A model generated the notes under the pieces. It searched no databases and was not told where the DNA came from. It saw nothing but the letters and a program-made list of their open reading frames with translations. DNA of 64,000 bases. Origin: Vanessa cardui (Eukaryota; Arthropoda; Insecta; Lepidoptera; Nymphalidae). The stretch is taken from assembly GCF_905220365.1 (NCBI RefSeq), contig NC_061154.1, positions 13,516,001-13,580,000 on the forward strand. The letters run 5' to 3'. Position numbers and translations under genes: made by a program. This document shows positions 1-11,707 of this stretch, one piece after another (within the stretch, counting starts at the first letter, position 1; the number at the start of each line of letters is the position of its first letter).

Positions 1-80
1 ATATGGAATCGGCGCAGCATGTCATCTCCTTCCATAATTCTCTATCGGACGTCATCTTCCAAGTAACATTCCTCTTTCTC
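1..80 (-). mobile_element. RTE-type LINE, 3' coding fragment, cut by window edge
   Basis: Read on the minus strand, this piece encodes TSDRELWKEMTCCAD, the extreme C-terminal motif of RTE-clade reverse transcriptases. It closely resembles the copy ending at 57,768. Only the tail of the element is inside the window, so its 3' untranslated end and target duplication cannot be seen. Confidence 0.7.
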
Positions 81-965
81 GTGAGATAAGAAAATGTTCT
101 TTTTTTAAAATAATTATAACTCATTTGCGCAAATCGAAGTTGAAATTTCACTGTATTAAGATATAATAAGACAGAATTTAACGTATAAGTATCGACGTTG
201 GAGGACTTACCACAATACGACATTAAGTATCTCTATGATGTGACTCAGTTTCCTGGCGGCTCACATCAAGTCCAACAATACTCGGAAAACTCCAGAACGG
301 GCAATTAAGCCGACTTTATAAATATGGTGGACAAATATTAGTTCCTCGAGTCTTATTATGTTACTCGTCTTGATACGGGCTCCGTCGTTGTTTAGTATAT
401 TTCTTTGTATTGTATAGTGCTTATTTCATAATTTTGGTTTTATTAATAATATCAACATTAATATTATGCCACAGTCCCACAGTCTTGATCATCGTATGTC
501 TATGTGTTAGTTTTTTTTAATTTTAATTTCAACATTTGTTTTTTTTTTTTTATTAATATATGGCGATGAAACCGAACGATACAATAGCTATGAAATGAAT
601 TTAGCAAAACGCTAATATTAAAACGCTTGTTTTTTTTTAGCAAATATATTATAAAAACTGCTTTTGTTATTCCCCGTATTTCAATTAGGATTTCATTACG
701 AACGAAGTTAATAAAATGACAATCAGTTCGCTTTGATAACATAGATAAAAGCTTTGAAGTAATCTATTGATATTTCTGTATATAATATAAAAACTATATT
801 TTGCGTATTACTGAAAGTAAGAGGATAATTCATATGTATATGGGTGTATATATCCATAGCCTTATCCGTACACTGCATAAAATAAATTGATGATATTGTA
901 ATGTATGCTGGAGTATCAGTCATAATCAGAATTAGAAATTCTGAATCAAGCTAGATACTAGAAAA
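81..965. other. AT-rich intergenic DNA, nothing recognised
   Basis: I see no convincing coding region, RNA gene or repeat here. The longest open frames are AT-driven, and there are T-runs near 534-553 and 630. Confidence 0.5.
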
Positions 966-1090
966 TTAGCAGTCCTATACTCTCGCAGCTTGAAAAGCCA
1001 GTAAAGCCGTTAGTCCTCCTGATCTGAGAGTAATGCAAAAGAGAGTGCATGCGTGGGTCCACGCATAACCTTTGTTCTATAATGTCGTTT
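966..1090 (+). repeat. Possible old retrotransposon fragment
   Basis: The stretch containing AAGCCGTTAGTCCT followed by GAGAGTGCATGCGTG is more GC-rich than its surroundings. It resembles a dispersed repeat I recall from other insect genomes. The resemblance is from memory and the copy is degenerate, so the family is left unnamed. Confidence 0.3.
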
Positions 1091-2686
1091 GCAGTTTACT
1101 ATTCTCTGTTGGAAATAGACCAGAATAATCATCTTCATAAAATGTTTGTAACAAAGAATAGCGTTGAGTATCTCGATCTGTCGAAATTCGGTTTTACCTA
1201 GGTCATAAAAAAAAACATATTAAATCGATTTTTATTACTGACAGCGTGTACGCAACATTAGGTTTTGAATCGATTAACTATACTTAAAATACAAATTATT
1301 TACGTAACTACTTTAATAATAAAAAATAACCTTAATTTATATATTTTCGGCAGCATATATTAAAAACATTGATATACCAACCATATTAAACAGTAAGAAG
1401 AAAAGACTTAAAAAATATCAATCATAATCATATCATCAATTTCCCAGAACATGTACATTTTTCTTTCATGCATTATATACCAAAAGGCGCTTGTTATTTT
1501 AAACTGTCCGTAAGTTTACTAAACGCGATAAGAGATGGCGCTAACAGAACAAAGAACTAATCAACTCAGTGTTGACTCATAAACATGTTAATTTTCCTAT
1601 GACTTTTTTATAACTTAATTAATAACGTGTAGCGTACAGCCACTACAGGTTACGATTTAGACCAGTTTATGCTACAATTTAATTTGATGACCCTCGCGTG
1701 ACCCGACTTGTCGTCACATACTTTTATGAGAGATGTAAAATAATGAAAAAAAAAATGCCGGATGGACATTTTATGTGGCGTGTTTGATTTAAAACCGCCG
1801 TGTTTATGATTCGACAGACTCTTTCTAATATGTTTTTTTTTTAATTACACATTCGTCAAAGGTTTAATGTTATTCTGCCAACGTGTATTGTAATTGTGAC
1901 ATCAAAATTGAATTAACCATTAAGTTTTTTTTCTTAGTCAGATAATTAAAATTGAAATAATACGATAGAAGATAAATGTATTATATACATACACGTTGCT
2001 TAGGGTTTAATCGGACATGCAAAATACGTTACGATGTTTTTCTTTTCCTCCGAACAGTTAAGCATGTGGAAACTTTGTAATGCTTGCCCGGATTTGTACT
2101 GATGTTTGTGTTTCTCACCTTTGGGCCGTATCGGCTTTCTGGACGAATAAAAGATAAGGACATATTCGAAACAAACGGTCGCAATTATTACAATAAATTA
2201 AGAAATGCATATTGTTTTTTTTTTTACTTAAAAATAGAATATTCGAGAAAGGTGGTGAATCTTTTTTGAACGTTTATTAAGAAGAACCGTATTCATACAC
2301 ATTAAGGTTACCACAAATAATTTTTTTATTATATTTGTCGATATTGTTATCTCAGTGAATATTTATTACAAAATATACTAACATTAAAAAAATGAATATT
2401 TAAATACTAATGGCGTCCACTGCGCAGTTCTGCTAAGTTATTAACAGTATATGAAATAATAATAATGTTTTAGTATGTAACCGCCCTAAGCGTCATTCGA
2501 TATGTGTGATGACGACAACACGAGCGGTCAACGAACTAACCAACTCTTGTTACAGTGGAAAAATATTTTCTGCTAAGTTGGTTTTAATTAATACTTCACT
2601 ATAATATATCTATGATTTCATCATTCATTCATATATTAAAGGAAAATTTGAAGTCGAAACAAGAATTGCTACACGTATATACATGA
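1091..2686. other. AT-rich intergenic DNA, nothing recognised
   Basis: No gene, RNA or clear repeat is visible. Short open frames such as the one at 2,084-2,269 have no recognisable domain and a composition like the surrounding DNA. Confidence 0.5.
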
Positions 2687-2696
2687 GATAAGTCTA

Positions 2697-2941
2697 TAAC
2701 AACAACAACAACCACAACAGCCTTTAAGGAGGTTTGGAACACTACCACCACGCTGTTCCATTGTGGGTTGGTGGAATACACACGTGTCAGAATTTCTATG
2801 AAATTAGACACATGCCACTTTCCTCACGATGTTTTCCTTCACCGCCAAGTACACATGAATATTCAGCGGTGCTTACCTGGGTTTGAACCTGCATTTATTG
2901 GATAAGATTCACGGGTTCTAACCACTGGGCCGTCTCGGCTC
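2697..2941 (-). mobile_element. tRNA-derived SINE (family 1), complete copy with TSD
   Basis: On the minus strand the element begins GAGACGGCCCAGTGGTTAG, with a pol III A box, and has a GGTTCAAACCC B box. It then carries the CCTCACGATG...CCACCACGCTGTTCCA body shared by five other copies, and ends in a GTT-repeat tail at the left edge. The 10-bp duplication GATAAGTCTA flanks it at 2,687-2,696 and 2,942-2,951. It resembles the Metulj-type SINEs described from Heliconius, but that name is from memory. Confidence 0.88.
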
Positions 2942-3191
2942 GATAAGTCTACATGCGTTTTAAATCGGAAAGCAGTACCTACATCGAATCGTTGTTCCGG
3001 GTCGAATAGAGAGATAGTGTTATTATATGAAACAGGCTCAAGAACCGTAGCATCGTAAAAGACATATTTAGATCACGTTTAGTGACTTATTTATCGGCTA
3101 AATACAGTACCATTGGGTGAATGTTACTTGAAGACACTTAATTTTTTTTTTAATTAAAATAGACTTTTTTCAAATATTTTACAAGGACTTT

Positions 3192-3249
3192 TGAATCGAC
3201 ATTTTACAAAGCATATTACATATAATATGCTTTGTAAAATGTCGCTTCA
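3192..3249. repeat. Long near-perfect palindrome
   Basis: The perfect 22-bp arms at 3,197-3,218 and 3,223-3,244 are separated by only CATA. One mismatch further out the pairing resumes for four more pairs (TGAA with TTCA). The transcript of either strand would fold into a tight hairpin. No element with known termini could be assigned. Confidence 0.9.
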
Positions 3250-3755
3250 TAAAGCGTCAGTTCGATGTTACCTACTATAAACGGTAAACTTAGTAGTTAT
3301 TTAAAATACAAAGTTATTATACTTAAATACAACTACATATGCATATATATGTTATCTCTTGAAGTCAACAAGTATTATGTCAACGGCTTTTTATCATCTA
3401 CGTATATTTGCTATTATTCAGTTTATGAAACTGAAATAATCTCGTTATTTACTATTTTGTTATTACGATAAGTATGTTTTTTTATTAACACAGACTGTTT
3501 TTCCAACCCTTTGCGATTTGACTTTAGAATGTGTCAGATCGGACGATAAACAAATTTCATAATAAGGTCATGCAATTATAGATTGTGAGCATATCTAATT
3601 CATGTGTCTGTGATATTATCTACATAGTTCTAAAGGTAACTTTAGCGGTTTGTAAATAGCATAAAGTCCACCTACATAGTAGATATTATAGAATGCCTAC
3701 AATGCCTGCGTGAAATACTTTCAGATTGGTTAGATATTAACTGTAATAGAAATAA
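3250..3755. other. AT-rich intergenic DNA, nothing recognised
   Basis: An open frame of 68 codons at 3,265-3,471 has no domain, and its composition matches the neighbouring non-coding DNA. I see nothing else. Confidence 0.45.
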
Positions 3756-3833
3756 ATCATCATCATCATAATAATCAACAGCCTTTTTTTGTCCACTGCT
3801 GGACATAGGCCTCTCCAATAGCCAATATTTATA
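3756..3833 (-). mobile_element. LINE 3' tail with ATC microsatellite
   Basis: A run of ATC repeats leads into GTCCACTGCTGGACATAGG. In reverse complement this is the GAGGCCTATGTCCAGCAGTGGAC end of a common lepidopteran retrotransposon, followed by its GAT-type tail. A diverged relative lies at 55,748-55,836. Confidence 0.6.
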
Positions 3834-4870
3834 TTTATTTCTATAGGATGAACTTGGATATAAATAAATACAAATAGAAAATAAATATCACAAATATTAA
3901 AAAGTTAATGATTTTATAGTAAGTTTCATAATTATAAATACAATGATATTAAAATAAGTGTATTGTTCACGCACTGATTTAGATACAACTTAAGAAGGGC
4001 TTACATAGAGTAGTAAAAGAAACAAAAAAAAAACAGTAATAATTATTTATCAAAAATGTACTAAATAGGTAAAAAGGTATTGTTTTAATTGTACTTACTG
4101 ATGTTTTTATAACAGTGTATAGAAATGTAGTTAGAACTTGAAATATGAGAGAATAAAACTGCGACATCGGAGCACAAAACGCGATGCGTTCGCAAAAAGT
4201 CTTGTCTAGTAGTTTGTAGTTCTCCGCGTGTATTTGTTTACGGCTCGCCGAGGGCCACTCTGTATATTTTATACGGCTGTGCCAACATACAACCGGCTTC
4301 GTAGAACAATTTTATGTTACCATACTCCTTCACTACGACTCTATGCCCTTCTGGCGTGCTATATATTTTTGGTTTGTTTCGAAATAAACTTATATTTGTA
4401 TCTTATTTAAAGCCAAATACGTTCTCATTGAGATTTTGTTTTAAATCAACTCTTTATACGTAAATCTTTTATATATACATATATTTGTTTTCTAATAGTA
4501 TTAATACAAATATTGAGTAATATTGTTATGTAAAAAAATATAAAGTGTAACCGTAATAAGGTATTGGAGTAACGAAAAAATTAAATATTGATAACAAAGT
4601 TGAAAAACTTGTTGTATGTTCTTATCAGATATAAAAATAATGAAACCTCTATCAAAATGATTTAACTATAGTAGTAAAAACTTTGAAGAACAGTAAAGTA
4701 ATAAAGAATAAAGATGACGTCTATAGATGTTCTGTAAAGAAACAGGTTTCGCGTACCACTTTAATATATGACGTCATATTACAAGTTAAAATGAAACGTA
4801 AGAATATCGACGTTTACGAACAAAACAAACGAAAGCAAAGCGATGTTTACTTTTTCCTACGAATTATTAT
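3834..4870. other. AT-rich intergenic DNA, nothing recognised
   Basis: No gene or repeat could be supported. The block at about 4,160-4,350 is slightly richer in GC and contains CGATGCGTTCGC-like sequence, but it has no readable protein or RNA structure. Confidence 0.45.
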
Positions 4871-4874
4871 AATA

Positions 4875-5094
4875 CTAGCAACCCGGCCAGGTTTCGCACG
4901 GGTAGGTACATGATATGTGTATATTTTGACCAAAATACATTGAATCATTTTAGATTGTAGCCTATATTATTCTGATGTATAAACTATATAGCTGTAAAAT
5001 TTCATCCACATCCGTTCAGTATTTTTTTCGTAAAAGAATAACAAATCTACAGCCATCCTGACAAACTTTCTCATTTATAATATTAGTAGGATTT
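4875..5094 (-). mobile_element. Helitron-like non-autonomous repeat
   Basis: Read on the minus strand it starts TCCTACTAATATTATAAA after an A and ends GGGTTGCTAG before a T. That fits the 5'-TC...CTAG-3' termini and A/T target of Helitrons. Related copies with the same ends occur elsewhere in the window (for example 7,095, 37,094 and 56,183). It encodes no protein. Confidence 0.55.
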
Positions 5095-5584
5095 TAATCA
5101 TTCATAATTAAAACCCATCGTGCATATTTAAATTAGGTATGAAAACAGTTACGGATTGTACAGAAACTATCATCTGAAAGTAAGTAGTATATTATACTCA
5201 TAATATTCTTTACGGCAGATTATAATAAATTATTGAAATATTTGTGCAGTGTTAAACATATTGTAATTGCAAATTAGTTAGCAGTGCATACATAAATTAT
5301 ATATATACTTAGTATGAAAAAAAATCATGCAGTAATTAGCATATAAACACTAATGCAATGACTTTAAATTAGAAAAAAAGTGGCAGTCACGCCGTTATGC
5401 CCGCAATATGTGTAACATCCAATTTAATAGTTGTGAAACAATATATAATTATAGAAAACATAGTTTACCATTAGTTAAATAAATATATTTATTTGATTAA
5501 TATTATAATTTATACTAAGCATAACAATACAGTATACGCGCTACGTATATTTTACGGAGTATATTAATAGTACTATACTTATAA
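5095..5584. other. AT-rich intergenic DNA, nothing recognised
   Basis: This is low-complexity AT-rich sequence. I see no gene, RNA or repeat termini. Confidence 0.45.
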
Positions 5585-5775
5585 GGGCATACTGGCATGA
5601 GAGTGTCCCCACCGACTAAGTTCTGAGCCTAGGTGCGATCTCATGGGAAACACCATCAGGAGAAACAACACTCTCGAGTTCAAAAGAGTTCAAATTTCAA
5701 GGCTGAGTCTAGTCCTCGCCCCGACGTCCGGTGATCCTGTAGAGGCCAGTAGGGCCAACAGGACTACTTCACATA
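5585..5775. repeat. GC-elevated block of unknown origin
   Basis: The stretch reading CTCGCCCCGACGTCCGGTGA stands out from flanks that are mostly A and T. It lies just upstream of a SINE fragment and is probably repeat-derived, but I could match it to no family and to no other copy in the window. Confidence 0.3.
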
Positions 5776-5801
5776 AGATACAAAAAAGATAACAAGGGTC
5801 A

Positions 5802-5940
5802 TAACATCTTAGTTCCCAAGGCGCATTGACGATGAATGGAATGGTTAATACTTCTTACAGCGCCATTGTCTATGAGCTGTGGTGACCACTTATTATCAGG
5901 TGGCGCATTTGCTCAATCGCTAACCAATAGCATAAAAAAG
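5802..5940 (+). mobile_element. SINE-like repeat (family 3), 3' fragment
   Basis: CATCTTAGTTCCCAAGG, GCGCATTGACGATG and GTGGTGACCACTTAT-TATCAGGTGG occur in the same order as in the full copy at 61,505-61,795. The 5' half is missing. Confidence 0.75.
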
Positions 5941-7094
5941 ATAGTGTCACAACCGGCACAGCGTAGGAATCGTTCGTCAAAGGGCCCAAACAACAAATAT
6001 GTTTCACATTAATATCTTGGTACATCATAAACACGTCCTACTCTTTCGCGTTGCTGGTACTATGACAGATGAATGACTTGTGTTATCTCGTAACTCATGC
6101 AATTAGTGGGAAAACTCACCCCCCGATGAAATATCATTAATGGAGACCAATTAAAGCGGCCGATACAAAAATAAATCAAATTTTGCAGCGCCATCTAGTT
6201 ACGATCTTCTAGACGATTTACAACGAAGTGGCCTGTGAACCCTATTCTATTTAAACGAGGACGATTTGGAACATCTATATCGAATCGCATGTGTTTCCGT
6301 TACTTCAGCTATCCATGTTTAGTCCTAGGTATTTCATAAACCTGGTAACCTAGTCGTTTAAGTCACCAATATGAACGTTCCTTCCTCAGGATATATAAAC
6401 ACGTTCGTTTTATAATACGCTATTTGAAAGCAAAACTCGCCAACTCATTGAGCTCTTGGGCTATCTCAAAATTCTCCCCGACTTGTCTCAACTTGTCTTC
6501 CCGATGTTATGTGATGATGTATTCACCCGTAATGCTGACATGTGTAGGGAAGTTATAAAGATACTAACCTAACATAATGTAAACGGTAAAATGTTCAATA
6601 ATATCGAAGTAAGTGTTTCGTTGTGAATCGAATCTATTAATTTTCTAATTGTCTAAACTTAAACACTTTTTTACTTTATGCTCATCTCGTTTCTAATTAT
6701 ATCAATATTAAATTCTAGTAGGTACCTACACTCGATGTACAAGTTTTCAATACAGAAAGTTTATTTTAATATTTTAACGTGTCTCAAAATGAACTATTTC
6801 GAGACAAAATGCTTTTGAACGAGGTTAGGGATGATACCAAAATAGGTACGTCAATATGTATTGTTATTTTAGGTTATTTTATTGATCAATGGCAATGTCG
6901 TTTGCGAGGCTCGTGTGGCGTTTATACAACTTTATTGGTATAAATATAAGGGCTATATGCGTTTCCATATCTGAACTATACGCATGCCAGCTTACCATGT
7001 CGTGTTGAAGCGAGAAGCCAGGGCAGGACTTATTTATTTTCGTACAATATCTGTTCCGCGAAGTCTAACCCGCATTAAACCTTACTTCGCCACG
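5941..7094. other. Intergenic DNA, nothing recognised
   Basis: The base composition is mixed and no frame has a recognisable domain. I saw no further repeat termini. Confidence 0.4.
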
Positions 7095-7316
7095 TATATC
7101 ACATTGTTATATAATATCCATGTTAATATTATAAACGTGATAGTAACTCTGTCTGTTTTTCTGTCTCTCTTTCACGACCAAACCGCTGAACCGGATTTGA
7201 TGAAATTTGGTATGAATTGAACTCGAAATCCAAGAAAGGACATAGGCAACTTTTTTGACTAAATCATGACAACCAATACTCTACAATGCGAGCAAAGCCG
7301 CAGGAGACTACTAGTA
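7095..7316 (+). mobile_element. Helitron-like non-autonomous repeat (subfamily A)
   Basis: The copy opens AATATTATAAACGTGATAG and continues through CTCTCTTTCACGACCAAACC and TTGATGAAATTTGGTATG. It closes with GCGAGCAAAGCCGC...CTAG at 7,311-7,314, followed by T. The same layout recurs at 37,094, 54,551 and 56,183. Confidence 0.65.
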
Positions 7317-7360
7317 ATAATGTATTACCACTATGGTTAAGTTAGATCATAATTATTTGG

Positions 7361-7570
7361 GCCGACAGTTAGGGCGGCATGGTAGCATCCGTAAGCGATC
7401 CCGTGGCGCCCGTTGAAAGACGGAGAGGGTACCGCTGGTTTTTTAGTTTGTAAACCCGGTGGACCTGGGCGCACTCGGCATCCAGGGAACCGGGGAGTAC
7501 CAACCCCGCCCCCCCACCATCCATCACGTGGGGGGAGACCGCAACGCGTTTTTCTAGCGAGAAAAAAAAA
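7361..7570 (+). mobile_element. GC-rich LINE 3' tail inserted with 16-bp TSD and poly-A
   Basis: A GC-rich 210-bp segment ends in GCGAGAAAAAAAAA and is bracketed by the perfect duplication GATCATAATTATTTGG (7,345-7,360 and 7,571-7,586). The duplication and A-tail show insertion by target-primed reverse transcription. The body, with ACGGAGAGGGTACCGCTGG and GGTGGACCTGGGCGCACTC, looks like the 3' UTR of a GC-rich lepidopteran non-LTR element, possibly R1-like. It encodes no recognisable protein and is a 5'-truncated insertion. Confidence 0.85.
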
Positions 7571-7586
7571 GATCATAATTATTTGG

Positions 7587-8250
7587 TAAAGTAAACGTTT
7601 ATAAAGCTCGTGCATATTTTTATATGCAATGTCATGTGCATATTTTTGTATGTCAATGTCTATTTTCAGTTGAGTCTAAAACAAAATTCACTATTCTATG
7701 AACGGTAGGTGTATTGGCTAAATGTCAAGCATGCTGGTTCAACGATATCGTTTTCTTAAAAAAGGCTAGGCTATTATTTGAATAATTATTTAAAGTTGCC
7801 TGCGACATGTACCTACAATATATTTATCAGATGTTAATTAATCCACAATTATATACCGATTAAGTTATTCGCATTACATTTATTTTAAGTGGTAGATTCA
7901 TCTAGCTTATGTACAGAAATAGAGAGGATATAGGTTACCTATACCTAACACCTGCGACAAACCGCCCCCACCTCACACGCGGGAATCGCCGCGGGCGGAA
8001 GTTGTACTTCAAAAAATTCTTACTTACAATTATTCCGCCGGTAATGTTATTAAAACATGCATAATTATTTATGTCTCTTGTTTATTATAATATCACTAAA
8101 AAACCACACAAATACTTATACTGACTTAAAAAAAATGTTATTATTATTCTAAATTTAAATTTTAATAGTGTTGTTTAGTTTATTTTGACAAGACGATCAA
8201 AATTCAAATTAAGAACATTATTTCTGTTAATAATAATCATACATTATCGG
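7587..8250. other. Intergenic DNA, nothing recognised
   Basis: A small GC patch at about 7,945-8,010 (GGGAATCGCCGCGGGCGG) stands out from AT-rich DNA. It has no coding or repeat identity that I can see. Confidence 0.4.
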
Positions 8251-8254
8251 CATG

Positions 8255-8450
8255 TTTTAGTTGAAATGGTTCAATTACAGGCGTGCGAAGTCGGTTTGGA
8301 ACTGGTCATATGAATGCCGTGGTCACACTCGTGCGTCCAAGTTCGTACGAAGGCTCTTTGATGCAGTTATCTCGCTTGGTTACACAGGTGTGGTCGTTGC
8401 CACAAACCGTTTTATGTTGCACCAAGAATTATTGGCCGGCTTCTGAACGG
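8255..8450 (+). other. GC-elevated block with weak exon-like borders
   Basis: The sequence after GGTTCAATTACAG (8,280) is open for 55 codons and of more balanced composition than its flanks. The peptide matches no domain I know. A weak donor-like ACAGGTGTGG follows near 8,387. It could be a non-coding upstream exon, a conserved element or a degraded repeat; I cannot choose. Confidence 0.2.
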
Positions 8451-8604
8451 CTAATCAAATAGCTCATCTTAACATCGATGACAAATCAATCGGACATTCT
8501 AGTTACGAACATGTTTAAGTATGTTCAATTATATTAATACTAATAAGATTAATAAAATTAAATCATAGGCCGGCAGTCAAAGCACCTACATCAAGTCTAT
8601 ATCT

Positions 8605-8745
8605 GAATCAAATCAAATCAAATCCAAATATACTGTATGCAAGGAGGCTTTAAAAGCACTTTTTAATCGTCATTTTACAATTAAGTGAAGCTACCACCTG
8701 TTCGAATTTGCCGGTTCTCCCGAGAAGAACCGACAAGAAACTACA
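8605..8745 (-). mobile_element. LINE/SINE 3' tail (family D)
   Basis: In reverse complement it reads GGTTCTTCTCGGGAGAACC, then GGTGGTAGCTTCACTTAATT, and ends in a repeated TTTGA tail. Its relative at 53,547-53,645 preserves the same order. Confidence 0.65.
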
Positions 8746-10149
8746 TTTATAAAATACAGTCATGTTAGTTAAATACAATTATATATGTCTGTAATATATC
8801 CTGCCTGGAAGTCAACAGGTATTTTAAAGATCTTCATTAAAATACAAACTGTAATTGCGACTTCGCCTTAACACTTGACTTATTCTTATATTTTTAGTTT
8901 TTAGACTAACTTACGTATATACCTAACGGCGTATTTAATATTGCTTACCTATGTAATAGTTTGTTTAGGAATCATTAGTTTCAAGACTTTTAATTAAAAC
9001 TCAGTTTTGAGTACAATTAGAAAATATCGACAGCTAACTTGTATTACCTAATATTCGTTTATTATAATATCCTGGTTGAGCTTGTAGTTATTATTCTGGT
9101 AACACTAGAAATAACGAATATTATCATTCCACTAAAAAAGCTGTGTCATATTTTTATAATAAGTATTCAAGATTTCGATATATTTTTTTAACAAACACCT
9201 ATTTTCAATTTTGACGCAAGAATGATTAAGGCATTTGCCTGTGAAGACATTTTCAGCATTATTAAGATTATTTATATAAAATCTCCGACAAAACTACCTC
9301 GTCTTAAGCATACTAGGCAAGCACAGCCCCAAAATAAGATTTTAAAGATACTTCCTCTTTCTAGGGTGCCCGTATACAAACAGTGCCGTAAAGAATAACT
9401 ATATGATAACTTTTGGTTATGTAGCGCCTTACAGATGGTCAAAACTTGACAATCATATAAGCTAGAAATAATTATATAAAGTTACAACAGCAACTATTCG
9501 ATTCCCCAGTCAATATATTTCTGGATCACGTTCATTTCTGTTATAAAATTTCGTACAAATCTTTTACTTGATCTATTAATAAATATCAATAACAAAGGCA
9601 TATAATAAAAGATGAAACCGAAGCCCTAAGTATTGCTCAAATAAATGGATCATAAAAGGTTTTGAGTATATTAATCTAATAAAGTGAGTATTTATTTTAT
9701 TTAAGAAAGAGTAACTACTGAGTTCCCTCAAGTTTTTCTCGTTAGAATCAACAATGAGAATTTGTGTAAGCTTAAATATAATTACATGTTATAAGATGAT
9801 GTTACAAAGTGCTTACAAAGAACTACTAGGTTTGATTTTTTTAATATTCCGATTTAGTATTAGTCATTAGAAGCATTAGTGTGGTTTTTGTACGTCCTTG
9901 GGACTTTGGTCTGGTATAAAGTTAGTCATATAAATTTGGCAGAAATCCATACTATTTTAGAGCGTAAATAGATATAACTACAGCGATCAGCTTATCTCGG
10001 TCAGCCGTCTGCCGTTTGATACGAATATAGTTCTCTATCTTCGAACTAGACAAGCTAAGTGTAGTTACGCTAAGGGGTTTTAGATTTTTTTTAATGTAGT
10101 GGTTAGTATATACCACCTGTTTCATGTGTATGTATGTGTGTAACTTAAC
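8746..10149. other. AT-rich intergenic DNA, nothing recognised
   Basis: I found no gene, RNA gene or repeat with readable ends. There is only low-complexity AT sequence. Confidence 0.45.
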
Positions 10150-10213
10150 ACACCAATGCTCAAACCTTGGATACTAAGATGTTATGTCCCTTGTACCTAT
10201 AATTACACTATTT
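10150..10213 (-). mobile_element. SINE-like repeat (family 3), short fragment
   Basis: ACTAAGATGTTATGTCCCTT followed by GTACCTATAATTACACT corresponds to the reverse complement of the central part of the copy at 61,505-61,795. Confidence 0.55.
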
Positions 10214-10439
10214 CTTGAAATAAAAAATATATGAATCGATTGTAGTTAGCAGTAATAAGGGTATTTTTGTTGTGTTTCAACGTCCCTGCTAGTCCGTAGT
10301 AAGTGTGAGCCGATAGAATTACATTATTTGAAATAAATAGCATGTCATATACAATTTTATAGATAACTATTTGATCCTGCAATTTTATTTCTAAAACTTT
10401 ATAGCACCCAATCTGTCACCCCTCACTGTACCTACATCC

Positions 10440-10577
10440 TAAACAGGTGATTTAATAAAAATAGGCCATTTTGACTCAAACTAAAATAATACCAAATGTC
10501 ATCTAAATCGGTTCAGCGATTTAGACATTAAGAGGTTACAGACGGATATACCTTCGTATTTATAATATTAGTATAGT
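10440..10577 (-). mobile_element. Helitron-like repeat, degraded
   Basis: The sequence CTAAATCGGTTCAGCGATTT followed by TTTATAATATTAGTATAG matches the 5' end, in reverse complement, of the copy at 4,875-5,094. The CTAG end is not readable. Confidence 0.45.
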
Positions 10578-11204
10578 AGGTACAGTATTATTATATATAC
10601 AAAGGATTTCTATAAAACATTATCTACAATAATCAAACACATATTCATTTGTTAGTAATAGAAATGAATTAATAAAAAAGAACCTTTATTAATAAAAATA
10701 GTGATTCTATAAAAGCCTCGGATGAAAAGTTACCGAAAAATAGAATTTGTTTGACCCATGTTTTACTTGCCGTTTTTCGAACGAACGTTGATGCATTTCT
10801 TGGTACTCGTCGTGGTATAAGCTGATCAGAAAAATATTATTCCTAAAAATATGTTGTAATAGGTACCTATCGATTTTTAAGGTAACGATGTATCGAATAC
10901 TTTAATAAAAAAACAGCTATTATTTCATTCCTATATTAATATTAGGTCGTCTCAGAATGAACTATTGAGAAACGTAATTAATGGAAGGAATTAATAGTTC
11001 TATTCACACACAATGACGCGTTTCTCCACGTAAAGTTATTATCGACGTTCATTTATGTGTGACGCTCGTGCTAATAAGATGTCTCAGTGTGCGTGAGCCG
11101 ACTAAGACTACAAAACCGCAAAAAAATATACCAATAAGTTTAAATTTTACCTCCGTTTTGTCTAAACGATAACAGTGACAGTTAGAATAAAGAAATAAAC
11201 GGCT
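10578..11204. other. AT-rich intergenic DNA, nothing recognised
   Basis: No coding potential, RNA gene or repeat could be identified. Confidence 0.45.
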
Positions 11205-11445
11205 ATGTTTGAATTCGCACGGGTGCAATACTGATACTAAATATTCAAAGAATTTGTTTATTTACCTACGATAGCACGTTAGACGCTTCTAAATTTAAAA
11301 TGTTAACTATATTGGTCGTGTATTATACACAAAAACCTTTCTATCTATTAAAAGATACCGCTTTAAAATCCGTTGCGTAATTTTAGAGATGTAAGCATAC
11401 AGAGGTACAGACAGCGTTAAGAGACTTTGTTTTATACTATGTAAT
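11205..11445 (-). mobile_element. Helitron-like repeat (subfamily B)
   Basis: It runs from a CGCACGGGTGCAATACTGAT end to GACTTTGTTTTATACTATGT. It matches, in reverse complement, the copy at 60,830-61,036. Other members are at 23,931, 37,775 and 44,865. Confidence 0.55.
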
Positions 11446-11707
11446 GATTAAGTTTGTGTTCTCTCTTTCCTGCAATCAGTGATTCCGTGAAAAGGGACGG
11501 AAGTCTAACAGCTTACAGGAACGCTCAACAGGAAGCCAGAAAAACGCACGCTGTGCGTTTTGACCAATGAGCGTGCACCTTTCTAGAGATGACCGCCAGA
11601 TTGTACAAACCCATTTGCCCATATGATATGCACTTGCAACTTGGAAACTGATATTTACAATGTTATCTAGACGTAATAGACTGTATACTTCACCTTTTAT
11701 TGTATCA

